NCBI RefSeq assembly: GCF_000508085.1
Contig: NZ_KI669560.1
Location: 588,219 to 652,218 of the forward strand
Reading direction: 5' to 3'
Length of the DNA stretch: 64,000 nucleotides
Source: Sediminibacterium sp. C3
GTDB lineage: Bacteria > Bacteroidota > Bacteroidia > Chitinophagales > Chitinophagaceae
Positions 63,298 through 64,000 of this stretch are shown one piece after another. The notes beneath the pieces are model-generated. The model was not told the DNA's origin, did not search any database, and worked only from the letters and a program-made list of their open reading frames with translations. The stretch's first letter is position 1. Each line of letters opens with the position of its first letter. A program made the translations under genes and the position numbers.

Positions 63298-64000
63298 ATG
63301 ATTTCAAAAAGGGTCTTTAAATCACTATTCTTTTTAACTATTGTATTATCTGTTGCATCTTGTATTAAACAAACATTCATGCCACAAGATGAATTTTATG
63401 TTGAAAAAACATGGATTAAAGAAAATGGGAAAAACTATAAAGAAGGAATTCTTTTTATGTATACTAAAGAAAAAGTAAACAAGTGTTAACATTAGATTGG
63501 TCAACTACAAAAAAAGCAATCATTAATAATATTTCATATACAGAGGTAAAATTTGTAGAAGGTTTAAATCACGAGCATGATAAGGGCATTAAAAGTTCAA
63601 ATAGTTCAGTTTCAACACAAATTCAATTTAGTCTTGTTTTTAGAAAAGTTAGTGATAAAATAGAGTCTGTTATTAAATATACTATTCCTAATGCAACCTT
63701 GGCTTTTTCAGATAGTGTTAGAAAGGGTACTATAGAAAGCTATCACACTTTTGACGGAAAAGTGTTAGATGTCTGGTTTACTGATTTTTCAACAAACAAA
63801 GTGATGAAGCGCAAAGAAATGCAAAATCAATCATTTTCAAACACTTCAATCCGTCAATTAGAACAAAAAATAAGGTCCAGAAATGTTAATGATCCAGAAT
63901 CGTTGTGTTATAATACAACAGAAAGCCAGTATGTATATTCTTGTATCAGTTTAGGGGCAAGTGCTGCTGGAGATTATAACATTGAGTGTGGTTGGAGGTA
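63298..64000 (+). CDS. Hypothetical lipoprotein, frame-broken and cut by window end
   Basis: The ATG at 63298 opens a lipoprotein signal (MISKRVFKSLFFLTIVLSVASC, lipid Cys at 22) and 63 residues before a TAA at 63487. The next frame is open from 63468 to the last base of the window with coherent protein-like sequence (KQVLTLDWSTTKKAIINNIS ... TESQYVYSCISLGASAAGDY). One added A in the run at 63470-63474 would join the two parts. The gene is therefore either a pseudogene, an assembly error or a translated shift. I do not recognise the family. A/T content is high, as in the neighbouring regulator. Confidence 0.55.

Noticed and set aside
1..64000. CRISPR arrays, tRNA or rRNA genes, insertion sequences and attachment sites
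   Set aside because: I saw no regularly spaced repeats, cloverleaf sequences, transposase genes or terminal inverted repeats with target duplications. Nearly all sequence is accounted for by protein genes.

Overview
The window looks like a chromosomal segment of a Bacteroidota bacterium, most likely of the Chitinophagaceae type. The evidence is low to medium GC with A-rich coding strands, several promoter-like TAnnTTTG -7 elements with weak ribosome binding sites, and many genes typical of that phylum: a DUF2480 protein, a bacterial GH3-like protein, 7TMR-DISM sensor kinases, an LpxR-type lipid A deacylase, a KdnB-like Kdo oxidase and paired periplasmic amidohydrolases. I saw no tRNA, rRNA, CRISPR array or insertion sequence. 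The genus is inference.

Layout. 1-2 kb: two exported amidohydrolases, the second without the usual metal ligands. 2.1-8.4 kb: polA, a fatty-acid hydroxylase, a DUF2480 protein and a PpiD-like foldase. 8.44-8.92 kb: an AT-rich divergent intergenic region with DnaA-box-like sites, a TAATAGTAGTAG tract and an AT-only stretch, a candidate replication origin. 8.9-14.7 kb: nadA broken by a frame change at an A AAA AAG slippery site, a decayed cytochrome c peroxidase remnant, an M19 dipeptidase plus gamma-glutamyltransferase pair, and recA. 14.8-21.8 kb: an unusual cluster in which two copies of a module (secreted AXE1-like esterase plus 275-residue outer-membrane barrel) flank an acyltransferase-3 membrane protein and are followed by a PlsC-like acyltransferase. 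One esterase copy has the whole Ser-Asp-His triad and the other has lost all three residues. 21.9-29 kb: amidase, a DISM kinase/NarL regulator pair, a phytase-like lipoprotein, a cyclophilin lipoprotein and a transglutaminase-like protein.

29-37 kb: uvrB, a GH32 enzyme, kdnB convergent with kdsB (a hint of 8-amino-Kdo in the lipopolysaccharide), a second hydroxylase, dnaN with a clear promoter, and a lone receiver protein. 37-48.8 kb: recX-lpxR-like-omega-amidase-nagA, a small helical secreted protein, an S41 protease, thiL, an inositol monophosphatase family enzyme, a glycosyltransferase, a GH3-like protein with a cyclophilin, a LysE exporter and mtgA. 48.75-51.4 kb: a tight operon of a GT-C-like membrane protein, pnuC and a nicotinamide riboside kinase-like protein. 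51.5-61.6 kb: a NifU-type Fe-S scaffold, a GH5-like protein that has lost its nucleophile, a PcrA/UvrD helicase, a hybrid kinase, an OmpA lipoprotein, an acyl-CoA ligase and an acyltransferase. 61.6-64 kb: a PAS protein, an AT-rich response regulator and a frame-broken lipoprotein gene running off the end.

The main themes are envelope building and editing (Kdo, lipid A, O-acyl groups, peptidoglycan), NAD supply (nadA, pnuC, riboside kinase) and DNA replication and repair (polA, recA, uvrB, dnaN, pcrA, recX). The most promising undescribed system is the duplicated esterase/barrel/acyltransferase cluster. The strongest structural signal outside genes is the candidate origin.
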